A stretch of 50,534 bases of DNA from Syntrophobacteraceae bacterium (GTDB lineage Bacteria > Desulfobacterota > Syntrophobacteria > Syntrophobacterales > Syntrophobacteraceae): positions 1 to 50,534 of the forward strand of contig JARLHO010000083.1 of NCBI GenBank assembly GCA_031292215.1. The letters are read 5' to 3'. Both the position numbers and the translations under genes were made by a program. Each line of letters opens with the position of its first letter. Position 1 is the first letter of the stretch. The notes below the pieces were generated by a model. That model was given only the letters and a program-made list of their open reading frames with translations, was not told where the DNA came from and made no database searches. Shown piece by piece: positions 15,192-24,853 of the stretch.

Positions 15192-17792
15192 ATGGGCTTG
15201 CCACAGCCTTACCCAATACGCATTCTTCTCGTCGAATACAGCGAGGACGTCTACTCGTTTGTCCGCGACCTGCTTTCGTCCCGCAGCCCTTCAGGAAGCA
15301 CGCTGCGACGGGTTCCCGATTACGGCGAGGCCCTTGACGCCATGCTGAGCGCAGAATTTGACATCTGCCTTCTTGGCCGCCCGACAGGAACTCGGAGTGC
15401 AATGGAGTTTCTGGGCGAAGTCATTTTTTTAGATCCTCCAACCCCTGTGATTTTTCTTACCGGTTCGCTAGATCGGGAGAGCGGCCCTTTGGCCATGAAA
15501 AGAGGCGCGGTCGACTACCTTGCCAAGGACCAGCTCTTTGCTGCGCCCCTGGAAAGGTCGATTCGCCACGCGATGGAAATCCGGGGCAAAAATGAAGCCC
15601 AACGGGCCCTGCGTGAAAGCGAGGAGCGCTACAGGCTGGCAATGGAGGCTGTCGATGAAGGGATTTGGGACTGGTGCATAAAGACCGGCAAGGTATGGCG
15701 CAATAAGGCGCTTTCCTTGATGCTCGGCTATCCGGACGAAGAAGACAAGGGCCACCTGGAAGAATGGCGAAGTCTTGTCCATCCCGACGATATCGCTAAG
15801 GCATGCGGCGCCTTGCGCGCCTACCTCGAGGGCAGGATAAAAAAATATGACATCGAGTACCGCATGGTCCATAAGTCGGGAAAAATCGTCTGGATTCATT
15901 CGCGGGGCAAAGTCGTTTCCTTCGATGAAGACGGCCATCCATCGAGAATGATCGGCACTCATTTAAATATAACCCAGCGCAAACGGGCAGAGGGAATGCT
16001 GCACCTGTCCGAGGAAAAGTTCGCGGCGGCTTTTGCCAACAATCCGGCAGCCATTGTGATGACTCGCCTTGAAGACGGGCTTTTCTTCGATGTAAACGAT
16101 ACGTGGCTGGCCCTTACCGGCTACGGGCGCCACGAGGTAATCGGAAATAAGGCCAGGAAGATGAGCATCTGGCCAACGGCTGCAGATTTTTCCCGCTTCG
16201 CCGGGGAGTTGCGCGAAAAGGGCTTCGTGAGGGGATGGGAGCAGGAGTTTCTAAAAAAATCCGGTGAGCGGTTTGTGGCGCAAATATCGGCGCAGATCCT
16301 GACCGTTTTGGGCGAGAAAATGGTTCTCGCAACGCTTGTGGATATCACCGCGCGAAGGTGTGCGGAGGAGGAGCTCCAGTTTCACAAGACGATCCTCGAA
16401 GAGACCGGAAGGATCGCCAAAGTCGGAGGGTGGCGCTTCGATGCGCTCACCGGGCAAGGGGTTTGGACAGAGGAAGTGGCTCGTATCCATGATCTGGACC
16501 CGGCTGTTCCGACGAGCAGGGACATCGGCATGCAATATTACGTCGGAGAGTCTAAAGAAAAGATCGAGATCGCAGTCAAAGAGGCGATCGATCGCGGGCT
16601 CCCCTATGACCTCGAACTCGAAATCGTTAGCGCCACGGGCGCCCGCAAATGGGTTCGAACCATCGGCCACCCGGTGATAAGAGAGGGCCGGGTAGTGGAA
16701 GTGAAAGGTTCCTTTCAGGACATAAGCGATCGTATTCAGATAGAAACCGCTCTTCGCGAATCCGAAAAACGGTTCCGGTCCCTTGTGAAAATGGCGCCGG
16801 TCCCCATGGGCCTGGTCGAACGCGACGGAACGATCGGTTTCCTAAACGATCGCTTTACCCAGCTCCTGGGCTACACTACCCGGGATATCCCGACCATCGA
16901 CGCATGGTGGGACCTGGCCTATCCCGATATAGGCTACCGGAATCGAGTTGCCCGGGCGTGGAAAGAGGCCCTGGCCGGGGCGGTGCGACAAGGTGGTTTG
17001 ATAAAGCCCGCCGAATTCGAAGTGGTCTGCGGGGATGGAACCACGAGGGTGATCGAGAGCTCGGCGATCGTTATCGGAGATTCGGCTCTGGCTTCCTTTT
17101 TCGACCTCACGGAGCACAAACGGGCCGAAGTCGCCCTGCGCGAGTCGGTAGAAGAGAAAACCGCCCTGCTAAATGAAGTCCATCACCGGGTTAAAAACAA
17201 CCTCCAGGTTGTTTCGAGCCTTTTGGGCCTTCAAGCCGGCCGCACCGACAACCCCGTAGCGCTCGATATCCTCAAAGACACGCGCAACCGGGTGAAAGCC
17301 ATGGCCCTTTTGCATGAAACACTCTACCGTTCCGGAAACCTCGCGCGCATAAATTTTGCCGCTTATGTCAAAGACTTGTGCGGGCAACTGCTGATCTCGT
17401 TTGGTCCGGTGGCCAAGCGGGTCGAACTGGAATATGAAATGACGCGGATCGATCTTTCGCTAAAACATGCCATACCTTGCGGCCTGATCGTTGCCGAGTT
17501 GGTTTCAAACGCTTTAAAGCACGGATTTACCGGCGATCGTTCGGGCAGGATTTGCCTGGGGCTCGCTATAAGCGGGCGGCAAACGCTTGCGCTGAGTGTG
17601 CGTGACGAAGGCGTGGGACTGTCGAAAAGCTTTGATCCCACAGGGGCGTCCACGCTGGGGATACAGCTTGTTTCAAGACTCTCCGCTCAGTTGGGGGGGC
17701 AATTGGAAGTAAAGCAGCCCCGGGACGGGGGCGCTTATTTTCGGGTGGTTTTTCCGATGCCCCAAGACAGTATCTTGCAGGATGGATCATGA
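15192..17792 (+). CDS. PAS-rich HisKA_2-type sensor kinase with degenerate receiver
   Basis: The 866-aa cytoplasmic kinase has an N-terminal receiver-like domain (about 5-130) and several PAS domains (about 140-265, 275-395, 400-520, 530-650; two PAS/PAC signatures are clear: ERYRLAMEAVDEGIWDW and LVKMAPVPMGLVER). A HisKA_2 phospho-acceptor region at about 655-680 (LLNEVHHRVKNNLQVVSSLL) and an HATPase_c domain (ELVSNALKHGF, then SVRDEGVGL) close it. In the receiver the phospho-acceptor Asp position reads CLLGRPTG, so it is probably not phosphorylated; the Lys is kept. It overlaps the next kinase by ATGA, so the two are co-translated. Confidence 0.9.
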   Translation: MGLPQPYPIRILLVEYSEDVYSFVRDLLSSRSPSGSTLRRVPDYGEALDAMLSAEFDICLLGRPTGTRSAMEFLGEVIFLDPPTPVIFLTGSLDRESGPLAMKRGAVDYLAKDQLFAAPLERSIRHAMEIRGKNEAQRALRESEERYRLAMEAVDEGIWDWCIKTGKVWRNKALSLMLGYPDEEDKGHLEEWRSLVHPDDIAKACGALRAYLEGRIKKYDIEYRMVHKSGKIVWIHSRGKVVSFDEDGHPSRMIGTHLNITQRKRAEGMLHLSEEKFAAAFANNPAAIVMTRLEDGLFFDVNDTWLALTGYGRHEVIGNKARKMSIWPTAADFSRFAGELREKGFVRGWEQEFLKKSGERFVAQISAQILTVLGEKMVLATLVDITARRCAEEELQFHKTILEETGRIAKVGGWRFDALTGQGVWTEEVARIHDLDPAVPTSRDIGMQYYVGESKEKIEIAVKEAIDRGLPYDLELEIVSATGARKWVRTIGHPVIREGRVVEVKGSFQDISDRIQIETALRESEKRFRSLVKMAPVPMGLVERDGTIGFLNDRFTQLLGYTTRDIPTIDAWWDLAYPDIGYRNRVARAWKEALAGAVRQGGLIKPAEFEVVCGDGTTRVIESSAIVIGDSALASFFDLTEHKRAEVALRESVEEKTALLNEVHHRVKNNLQVVSSLLGLQAGRTDNPVALDILKDTRNRVKAMALLHETLYRSGNLARINFAAYVKDLCGQLLISFGPVAKRVELEYEMTRIDLSLKHAIPCGLIVAELVSNALKHGFTGDRSGRICLGLAISGRQTLALSVRDEGVGLSKSFDPTGASTLGIQLVSRLSAQLGGQLEVKQPRDGGAYFRVVFPMPQDSILQDGS

Positions 17793-20700
17793 AGCAGTCA
17801 CGTATTCTTGTTGTCGAGGATGAAGCCATCGTCACCATGGAAATCGAGCAAAGGCTCACCGCCATGGGATACCTTGTGGCCGCAGTCGCCTCAAGCGGCG
17901 AGCAGGCGCTGCGTTTGGCGGGTGAGAAGCGCCCTGACCTCGTTCTCATGGATATCGGCCTCGATGGGGATATGGATGGAATAAGCGCCGCCGAAAAAAT
18001 TCGCAGCCGGTTCCACGTGCCAACGATCTTTCTTACGGCCTACTCGGAGGATTCCACCCTTGAGCGGGCCAAACGGGCGGAACCCTGCGGCTTTTTGCTA
18101 AAGCCCTTTGACGATCGTGAGCTAAAGGCCGCCATAGAGATAGCGCTGCACAAACATCGCACCGAAGAAGAGCTCCGGCGCATGAACAGGCTCTACAACG
18201 TCCTTAGCCAGGTGAACCAGACCATCGTGCGCGCGGAGTCCAGAGAGCAATTGCTAGACATCGTCTGCCGCCTCCTCGTCGAGCGGGGGGACATGGATCT
18301 GGCATGGGTCGGATGTCTGGAACCCGGCTCGTCGCACATCCACCCGGTGGCAAGTCATGGGGACTGTGAAATAATTGGCGAGCCGAATTTTTTCTCCACC
18401 AGCCCCATCGAGGCGCAGTCCAATCCCGGCATGGCCATCCTTAAAGGCGAGCCATATATCTGCAACGAGTGCGGGAAAAGTCCTTGCCCCTACCCGAGCG
18501 AAAAAGCCCCGCAACGTTTTGGTTTTAAGTCCTGCGCGTCTTTCCCCCTGTGGTTTCAGGAAGAGGTCTTCGGCGCTCTTACCATCTGCGTTCAGGAACG
18601 GGGGTTTTTTCGCGCAAAGGAAATCGATCTTCTAAAAGAGGTGGCTGCAGACATCTCCTTTGCGCTCGATAAAATCGAGGGAGACGCCCGGCGAAGCCTT
18701 GCCGAAAAATCCCTGGCCGCCGGCGAGGAGCGACTGCGCCTCTTCATAGAGCATGCGCCGGCCGCCCTTGCGATGTTCGACCGGCAAATGCGCTACCTGA
18801 GTGTGAGTCGCAGGTGGCTTAGCCTCTATAATCTCGGCGAGCGCGATGTGGTCGGCCTCTCGCACTACGAAGTCTTTCCCGAGATCACCGAGACCTGGAA
18901 GAGAGTTCACCGCCGGGGACTTTCGGGCGAGGTCGTGCGGGCTGCGGACGACCGCTTCGTAAGAGCCGACGGCTCCGCTCACTGGCTCCGGTGGGAGGTA
19001 AGACCATGGCTCGATGCAAACGGCGATATCGGCGGCATCGTGATCTTTACCGAGGACATTTCCGAGCGAAAGCGCGCCGAGGAGTCACTCCGTGAGAGCG
19101 AGGAGCGCTACAGACTGGCGATGGAGGCAACCAGTGACGGCCTGTGGGACTGGGATCTCGTTACCGGCGATATCTATTACAGCCCGGGATATTTTCGCAT
19201 GCTGGGGTATGAACCCGGAGAATTTCCGGGCATATCCGGCGCCTGGGTGGATCTCATTCATCCCGAGGACCGGCGCGACGTCCTGGCTGCCAACGAGGCT
19301 TGCATCAGAAACGACTCGCCCTCTTTTAGCGTCGAGTTCCGGATGCGCTCCCGCGACGGCGCCTGGCGCTGGATCCTCGGACGCGGCAAAGCGGTTAGAC
19401 GAGATACCGAAGGGCTTGCATTGCAGGTGATTGGAACGTACGTAGACATTACCGAGCGAAAACTCAGGGAAAAGGAGCTCGAAAAACTCCATCGGCACAA
19501 TGAAAGCATCCTCAACGCGGCAGGAGAAGGCATTGTAGGTTTGGACGACAAAGGAAAAATTACTTTTGTAAACCCTGCGGCGCTGAAGATACTCGGGTAT
19601 GAGGCTATTGAGTTGACGGGTTTTTCTTTGCATGCTCTTGCCCATCATCACAAAGCCGACGGGAGTCTTTACCCGGAAAAAGAATGCCCGACGCATGCAA
19701 CACTCAAAGAAGGCGTTCCCGTTCGTATCCAGGACGAAGTCCTTTGGAAAAAAGACAGCACCCCGTTTCCGGCCGCCTACTCGGCGACCCCGATCGTTTA
19801 TGACGGCAAGATTTCGGGTGCTGTGATCACTTTCCGAGATATTACCGTACGCAAGGAAGCTCTGGACGCATTGCGGGAAAGCGAGGTGAAATACCGAAAT
19901 ATCTTTGAAAACGCCGTGGAGGGAATTTTCCAGACAACCCCCGGGGGAAGGTACCTTAGCGTGAATCCGGCCCTTGCCAACATGTGCGGCTTTCAAAGCC
20001 CGGGCGATATGGTGTCGTCTATCGAAGATATAGCCAGTCAGCTCTATATAGACCCTGAAGAGCGCTCCGCGCTTAAGGCATTGCTCGATACCGAAGGGAT
20101 TGCCAAAAAATTTGAGACCCGTTTCCGACGGACCGACAGTCGAGTGTTGTGGGTTTCCATTAACGCCAGGGCGATCCGGGATGAACAGGGGAATTTGCGC
20201 TGCTACGAGGGAACTGTCGAAGACATCTCGGAGCGCAGGCAGCATGAACGGGAACTGGAAATGGCCGTTGATTTCCTGCGCCTTATGCAGGAGGCTGGCG
20301 ACAGGCAGGACATGGTCCAAACCTCGATAGCGTTTTTTAAAGAGCGGTTGGACTGCGAAGCGGTCGGCATCCGGCTGCGGGAGGGAGAGGATTACCCCTA
20401 TTTCGAGTCCACCGGATTTGCGCCCGGGTTTATCCTGGCCGAGAATTCTCTTTGCACCCGTGGAGAAATGGGTGAGGTCGCCCGTGACGGCGACGGCTAC
20501 CCCGCCCACGCCTGTATGTGCGGAAATGTCATCCGCGGCCGATTCGATCCCTCCAAACCTTTTTTTACCGAAAACGGAAGTTTCTGGACAAACAACACGA
20601 CGCAACTGCTTGCGACAACCTCGGAAGCCGACCGAAAGGCCCGAACGCGCAACCGGTGTAACGGTGAAGGATATGAGTCGGTGGCCCTGATCGCGCTTCG

Positions 20701-22387
20701 CGCCGGCGCGGAACCAATTGGGCTGCTCCAGATAAACGACCGGCGAAAAGAGCGCTTTTCATGCGAGGACATTGCCCTCTGTGAGCGGCTGGCGGGTTTT
20801 TTGGCCGTGGCCCTGGCCAAATTCGATTACCAGGATAAGCTGCGCGAGAGCGAGGAACAGTTTAAGACCATGTTTGAAATGGCCTCCATCGGCATAACGC
20901 AAACTGATCCCAAGACTCGACGATGGGTTCGTGTAAATCAGAAGATGTGCGAGATTACGGGATATTCCTCCGACGAACTGTTGGGGATGCACGTTGAGGA
21001 ACTCACCTACCCTGAAGACCGCGAGATGGACAAGGTGGAATTTGAGAACCTCATAAGCGGGAAATCCCCGATTTTCCATGTCGAGAAACGCTATGTGCGA
21101 AAAGATGGCGAGCCAATATGGGTTAACGTAAACGGCGCGCTCATCCGGGATTCCGCCGGTCAGCCGGTTAAAACGGTTACCACAATCGAAGACATAACGG
21201 AGCGCAAGCGCCTTGCGGAGGAACAGGCGCTGGCGGAAGCCCAGCTCAGACAGGCCCAGAAGCTCGAAGCGCTGGGAACGCTTGCCGGCGGGGTAGCCCA
21301 CGATTTCAATAACATCTTGAGCATAATCATGGGATATGCCGAACTTTCCAAAATGGAGACCGAACCCGGGAGCGCAATGGGAGAAAACCTGCAGGAAATA
21401 CTCACCGCAAGCACCAGGGCCAAGGAATTGGTGCAGCAAATCCTCGCCTTCAGCCGCAGGTCCGAGTACCAAAAGTTGTCCTTGCGACTCGATACAATCG
21501 TAAAAGACGCCATGAAAATACTCAGGCCGTCTTTACCCTCGACTATCGAGATAAAAACCGAAGGGTTCTCCAATTCGGAGGTCTTCGCCGACCCGACGCA
21601 AATGCATCAGGTCCTGATGAACCTGTGCACCAACGCCTCCCATGCAATGCGGGAAAAGGGCGGAGTTCTCCGGGTCGGCCTGCGCGATATCGCGCTCGAA
21701 GCCGAAGACACTCGATCTTTTACTGTAAAACCCGGCCGCTATGTGGAGCTGAGAGTAAAAGATACGGGCCACGGCATCGACCCGAGAATAATCGATTCGA
21801 TCTTCGATCCCTTTTTCACCACCAAAAAATTGGGTGAAGGAACGGGGCTCGGACTGTCGGTGGTGCATGGAATCGTAAAGGGTCATGGGGGCGCCATAAC
21901 GGTCGAGAGCATGGTTGACGGGGGAACCGCGTTTACCGTGCTTATCCCGGCGCTTGAAGCCGCCAATGAACTTAAAAAGGAAGAAACCGCCCCCCCGTTT
22001 TCCAGGGGCAAGGAGAGGATCCTCGTAGTCGATGACGAGCCCTCCCTGGCCGAGATGGTGCGCACGATGCTTTCACGATTCGGATATGACGCGGTTTCCT
22101 GCACGAGCGCAACGGAAGCGCTCAACATCTTCAGAGATCGGCTCGAAGATAAACCTTTCGACCTTGTCGTAACCGACATGACCATGCCCCGGCTTACGGG
22201 CGAAGACCTTGCCCGCGAGATTTCAAGACTTCGCCCCGAGGTCCCGGTAATACTCATGACCGGCTTTAGCGAAAAGATAGATGCCGAAAAAGCAAAATGG
22301 TTGGGAATAAGGGGGTTTTTGATGAAACCGGTCGTGCTAAATAGTTTGGCCGCTCTTATTCGAAAGCTTCTCGAAGGGGCGAATTGA
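17789..22387 (+). CDS. Giant hybrid sensor histidine kinase (REC-GAF-PAS-GAF-PAS-HisKA-HATPase-REC)
   Basis: The 1532-aa cytoplasmic hybrid kinase begins with a canonical receiver (about 3-120; acceptor Asp55 in LVLMDIGLDG). A GAF domain lies at about 140-290. PAS domains follow at about 310-430, 435-565, 570-690 and 700-830, then a second GAF at about 840-1010 and a PAS at about 1015-1140. The HisKA box is GVAHDFNNILSIIMGYAEL, with HATPase_c including TGLGLSVVHGIVKG, and a C-terminal receiver (ILVVDDEPSLAEM, with TDMTMPRLTG). No transmembrane segments were seen. It starts with ATGA overlap on the upstream kinase, suggesting a stoichiometric signalling complex. No DNA-binding response regulator is adjacent, so the output is unknown. 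Confidence 0.92.
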   Translation: MKQSRILVVEDEAIVTMEIEQRLTAMGYLVAAVASSGEQALRLAGEKRPDLVLMDIGLDGDMDGISAAEKIRSRFHVPTIFLTAYSEDSTLERAKRAEPCGFLLKPFDDRELKAAIEIALHKHRTEEELRRMNRLYNVLSQVNQTIVRAESREQLLDIVCRLLVERGDMDLAWVGCLEPGSSHIHPVASHGDCEIIGEPNFFSTSPIEAQSNPGMAILKGEPYICNECGKSPCPYPSEKAPQRFGFKSCASFPLWFQEEVFGALTICVQERGFFRAKEIDLLKEVAADISFALDKIEGDARRSLAEKSLAAGEERLRLFIEHAPAALAMFDRQMRYLSVSRRWLSLYNLGERDVVGLSHYEVFPEITETWKRVHRRGLSGEVVRAADDRFVRADGSAHWLRWEVRPWLDANGDIGGIVIFTEDISERKRAEESLRESEERYRLAMEATSDGLWDWDLVTGDIYYSPGYFRMLGYEPGEFPGISGAWVDLIHPEDRRDVLAANEACIRNDSPSFSVEFRMRSRDGAWRWILGRGKAVRRDTEGLALQVIGTYVDITERKLREKELEKLHRHNESILNAAGEGIVGLDDKGKITFVNPAALKILGYEAIELTGFSLHALAHHHKADGSLYPEKECPTHATLKEGVPVRIQDEVLWKKDSTPFPAAYSATPIVYDGKISGAVITFRDITVRKEALDALRESEVKYRNIFENAVEGIFQTTPGGRYLSVNPALANMCGFQSPGDMVSSIEDIASQLYIDPEERSALKALLDTEGIAKKFETRFRRTDSRVLWVSINARAIRDEQGNLRCYEGTVEDISERRQHERELEMAVDFLRLMQEAGDRQDMVQTSIAFFKERLDCEAVGIRLREGEDYPYFESTGFAPGFILAENSLCTRGEMGEVARDGDGYPAHACMCGNVIRGRFDPSKPFFTENGSFWTNNTTQLLATTSEADRKARTRNRCNGEGYESVALIALRAGAEPIGLLQINDRRKERFSCEDIALCERLAGFLAVALAKFDYQDKLRESEEQFKTMFEMASIGITQTDPKTRRWVRVNQKMCEITGYSSDELLGMHVEELTYPEDREMDKVEFENLISGKSPIFHVEKRYVRKDGEPIWVNVNGALIRDSAGQPVKTVTTIEDITERKRLAEEQALAEAQLRQAQKLEALGTLAGGVAHDFNNILSIIMGYAELSKMETEPGSAMGENLQEILTASTRAKELVQQILAFSRRSEYQKLSLRLDTIVKDAMKILRPSLPSTIEIKTEGFSNSEVFADPTQMHQVLMNLCTNASHAMREKGGVLRVGLRDIALEAEDTRSFTVKPGRYVELRVKDTGHGIDPRIIDSIFDPFFTTKKLGEGTGLGLSVVHGIVKGHGGAITVESMVDGGTAFTVLIPALEAANELKKEETAPPFSRGKERILVVDDEPSLAEMVRTMLSRFGYDAVSCTSATEALNIFRDRLEDKPFDLVVTDMTMPRLTGEDLAREISRLRPEVPVILMTGFSEKIDAEKAKWLGIRGFLMKPVVLNSLAALIRKLLEGAN

Positions 22388-22971
22388 GGTTTTCATCAGA
22401 AACCGTATTCTATAGCCTAACTCCATACTTCAGATCGAGCAAGCGCCCACGGGGCCGCCCAGTGTCTGTGTCTGTGCATGACGGCGGCTTATGCCCTCCA
22501 TAAATGATTGCCGGCTAATTCCATCTGTTTATTCGAGAGCCCCAAAAGTCACACGATCGTTTCCCGGGTCATGCAAAGTCTCGCTCACGACCAAGGCGTC
22601 GATCGACTTGGAGCGGCGTACCCGATCTCCTCGACTTCAGCCTCGCTCAGTTCGCCGATCACAATAGTTGAGCCTGCCCCAAACGGGCGAGTGCGTCCAA
22701 CGGAAGCCGGCTCGGCGCTTCATTACCGATCCCCGCTAGTGTCGCTATTGGGGTCGCCACAATGTAGCAAGCGCTACAGATTCCCTTTTTTCGATAGGTT
22801 ATGCTGCGTGACAGGATCACAAGCGATAGGAGAAGAGAAAAGATACCGAGGCGCCAAAACGGCCTTGCAACACGGAAGAGGGCAAATTCCATCTTTGCGG
22901 AAAAAGGATGGATTTTGGCACGCAAGGATGAACCTTCACAGTCAGCGTCTATTTTGACGAAAGGATGACTT
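22388..22971. other. Intergenic region with possible decayed coding remnants
   Basis: About 580 bp without an intact gene. On the minus strand two adjacent frames read like protein: one around 22612-22722 (FGAGSTIVIGELSEAEVEEI) and one at 22529-22612 (KSIDALVVSETLHDPGNDR, then a stop). They would join if one base were restored near 22611. A gtagc/gctac inverted repeat lies at 22764-22777. No promoter for the following gene could be assigned with confidence. Confidence 0.35.
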
Positions 22972-23376
22972 ATGGCAAAGATACCCGATGAAGTGCAGGA
23001 TTTTGTAAAGAACAAAATGGCATGGGTAGCGACGGCCTCACCCGACGGCATGCCGAATACCACACCCAAGGGAACCGTCCAGGTTATTGACGAGGAGCGC
23101 ATCGTTTTCGCCGATCTGTTTTCCTTCAAGACTCGTGATAATCTGCAGAAAAATCCCAAGGTCGCCGTAACTGTAGTTGACCTGGAGAAGTACAAAGGCT
23201 ACCAGTTCAAAGGATCCGCTGAGTTGGTTGATTCCGGCCCGATATTCGATCGGGTGGTGGAGCAATTGAAGAAGGCGCCGATGCAATTGCCCGATCCAAA
23301 ATATGTGGTGATAATCACCGTGGATTCGATTTTCGATCAATCCGTGGGTCCCAAAGCGGGTCAACAGATCGTATAG
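22972..23376 (+). CDS. Pyridoxamine 5'-phosphate oxidase-fold protein
   Basis: The 134-aa protein has the split-barrel FMN-binding fold: MAWVATASPDGMPNTTPKGTV at the N-terminus, IVFADLFSFKTRDNLQKNPKVAVTVVD in the middle, and GYQFKGSAELVD. It is a short PPOX-class protein of the kind that binds FMN or F420, rather than true PdxH. A ttgacgaaagga leader places an aagga ribosome-binding site before the ATG. It is followed 121 bp later by the DUF1638 gene. The substrate is unknown. Confidence 0.85.
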   Translation: MAKIPDEVQDFVKNKMAWVATASPDGMPNTTPKGTVQVIDEERIVFADLFSFKTRDNLQKNPKVAVTVVDLEKYKGYQFKGSAELVDSGPIFDRVVEQLKKAPMQLPDPKYVVIITVDSIFDQSVGPKAGQQIV

Positions 23377-23497
23377 CCTGACTGGAGCGGGGGGCCATAT
23401 AGGTCGAGCCCTTCGGCCGGCTTATACGGCGAACCCCGCCCGGAGGCGATGGAAGGAGGGCGCCGACCATGTACCCGCAAATTCCAAGGAGGTGGAG

Positions 23498-24085
23498 TTG
23501 AATACTACAGCCAAATCCGGACGGACTTTGATCGCATGCAGGATTTTTGAGGAGGAACTCCATGCGGTCCTTGATACCGAATTGGGATGCGAGGATATCC
23601 AGATCGTGTGGGTGGATTCCGGGCTGCATTGTGACCTCAACCTCCTTGAGGAAGAGCTTGCAAAGGCTTTTGCCACTGCGAGGATAGCCGGCCGCGATGT
23701 TCGCATGCTCTTCGGACGGGGTTGCCATCCCGAAATCGATTCTCTCGCTGGAAAGTGCGCCATTCGAACAACTCCTGTAAAGAACTGCATCGAAGCCTTT
23801 CTCGGTGAGAAAGCAAAAAAACCGGCAGAGGATCGCACGGTTGTAATGACTCCCACCTGGATCAGAACATGGCCGCATTCCGTAAGGACCTTTTTGGGGT
23901 GGAACGAAGTGGACATTCGAATGAATATGGGAAGGTATGACAGAATCCTTGTGGCCGATCCAGGTCTGAATCCGCTAACGGATGAGGAGATCCTCGATTT
24001 CTTTGACCTCGTCCAGGTCCCTGTCGAAGTTATGTCTTTGGATTTGGGTCTTTTCAGGGAGACTGTCGCAAGGCTCCTTGAATGA
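23498..24085 (+). CDS. DUF1638 family protein
   Basis: The 195-aa protein matches DUF1638: an N-terminal TLIACRIFEEEL, then DIQIVWVDSGLHCDLNLLEEEL, then MLFGRGCHPEID, and a C-terminal DRILVADPGLNPLTDEEILDFF. Conserved Cys/His clusters suggest metal or corrinoid handling. DUF1638 members often accompany methyltransferase and corrinoid-protein genes, but none is seen here. The start is TTG 23498: aaggagg at 23486-23492 would overlap the alternative GTG at 23492. The next gene (FNR-type) begins 3 bp after the stop, so they form one operon. Confidence 0.75.
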   Translation: MNTTAKSGRTLIACRIFEEELHAVLDTELGCEDIQIVWVDSGLHCDLNLLEEELAKAFATARIAGRDVRMLFGRGCHPEIDSLAGKCAIRTTPVKNCIEAFLGEKAKKPAEDRTVVMTPTWIRTWPHSVRTFLGWNEVDIRMNMGRYDRILVADPGLNPLTDEEILDFFDLVQVPVEVMSLDLGLFRETVARLLE

Positions 24086-24088
24086 GGG

Positions 24089-24853
24089 ATGTCGATTCAT
24101 GCCCGGGACATTCCTATTCAGAGCGGGCGCAGGGAAAGTGACGCCATGGGATGCTTGTGCGAAGAACTGATTGGAAAAGGTATCGAGATATCTCCCACAT
24201 GCATTGGCCAGATGTGGGTGTTTGCAAATCTAGCCCCCCCGGAGTTGTCGGCGGTCGTCAAATCCGCTTTGCGCAAGAAATTGGACCGAGGACAATACGT
24301 ATTTATGCAGGGAGACCCCGGCACGGAAATATCGCTTATCAAAGTTGGCCGGGTAAAGCTGAGCAAGCTCATGGAAGACGGGTCCGAGATAACTCTAGAT
24401 ATTCGCAAGGCGGGCGATTTCCTGGGTGAGAACCTGCTCAGCGAAGAAATCGACTATCCGGTGTCCGCTTCGTGCATGGAGGAGGTGCTCATCTGCAGCT
24501 TTACGAAGGAAAACTTCGAAAGACTCGTCCTGGAACATCCCAACATAGGACTGCAGGTCATAAAAAATCTTAGTACTCGCATCAACTGGCTTACACATCG
24601 GATAGGCAGCATGTCCCTCACAAACCTGGAGGATCGACTCTACCGTGTGCTTATAAACGTTGCTCGTGAACATGGGCTAAAAGGTAAGGAGGGATTTGCC
24701 ATTGGCTTCCCGCTCACCCACGAAGATTTGAGCTTTCTCACAGGAGCCCATCGCGTAAGTATCACCCGAGCAATGAAAAGTCTCAAGGAAGCCGGGAAAA
24801 TCATCCAGCACGGCAGAACACTCATCCTTCCCTTTGAGGCGGAATGGATTTAA
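24089..24853 (+). CDS. Crp/Fnr-family regulator with FNR-like cysteines
   Basis: The 254-aa protein has a cyclic-nucleotide-binding-fold sensor domain (about 45-155: FMQGDPGTEISLIKVGRVKL) and a C-terminal HTH (about 205-240: TGAHRVSITRAMKSLKEAGK). It carries Cys22, Cys24 and Cys38 before the sensor domain, and Cys129 and Cys136. In E. coli FNR three N-terminal cysteines plus Cys122 hold an oxygen-labile [4Fe-4S] cluster; Cys136 here lies in the equivalent VLICSF segment. An Fe-S redox sensor is therefore possible, with atypical N-terminal spacing. An internal ATG at 24146 would remove 19 residues and keep all cysteines. It is coupled to the DUF1638 gene. Confidence 0.82.
   Translation: MSIHARDIPIQSGRRESDAMGCLCEELIGKGIEISPTCIGQMWVFANLAPPELSAVVKSALRKKLDRGQYVFMQGDPGTEISLIKVGRVKLSKLMEDGSEITLDIRKAGDFLGENLLSEEIDYPVSASCMEEVLICSFTKENFERLVLEHPNIGLQVIKNLSTRINWLTHRIGSMSLTNLEDRLYRVLINVAREHGLKGKEGFAIGFPLTHEDLSFLTGAHRVSITRAMKSLKEAGKIIQHGRTLILPFEAEWI

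Noticed and set aside
19085-20605. 506-codon minus-strand open frame inside the hybrid kinase gene
   Set aside because: It lies wholly antisense to clear PAS/GAF domains on the plus strand and its translation has no recognisable domain; long antisense frames are common in GC-rich coding DNA.
22508-22957. 149-codon plus-strand frame in the gap before the PPOX gene
   Set aside because: No ribosome-binding site, composition not protein-like, and the minus strand carries better coding remnants.
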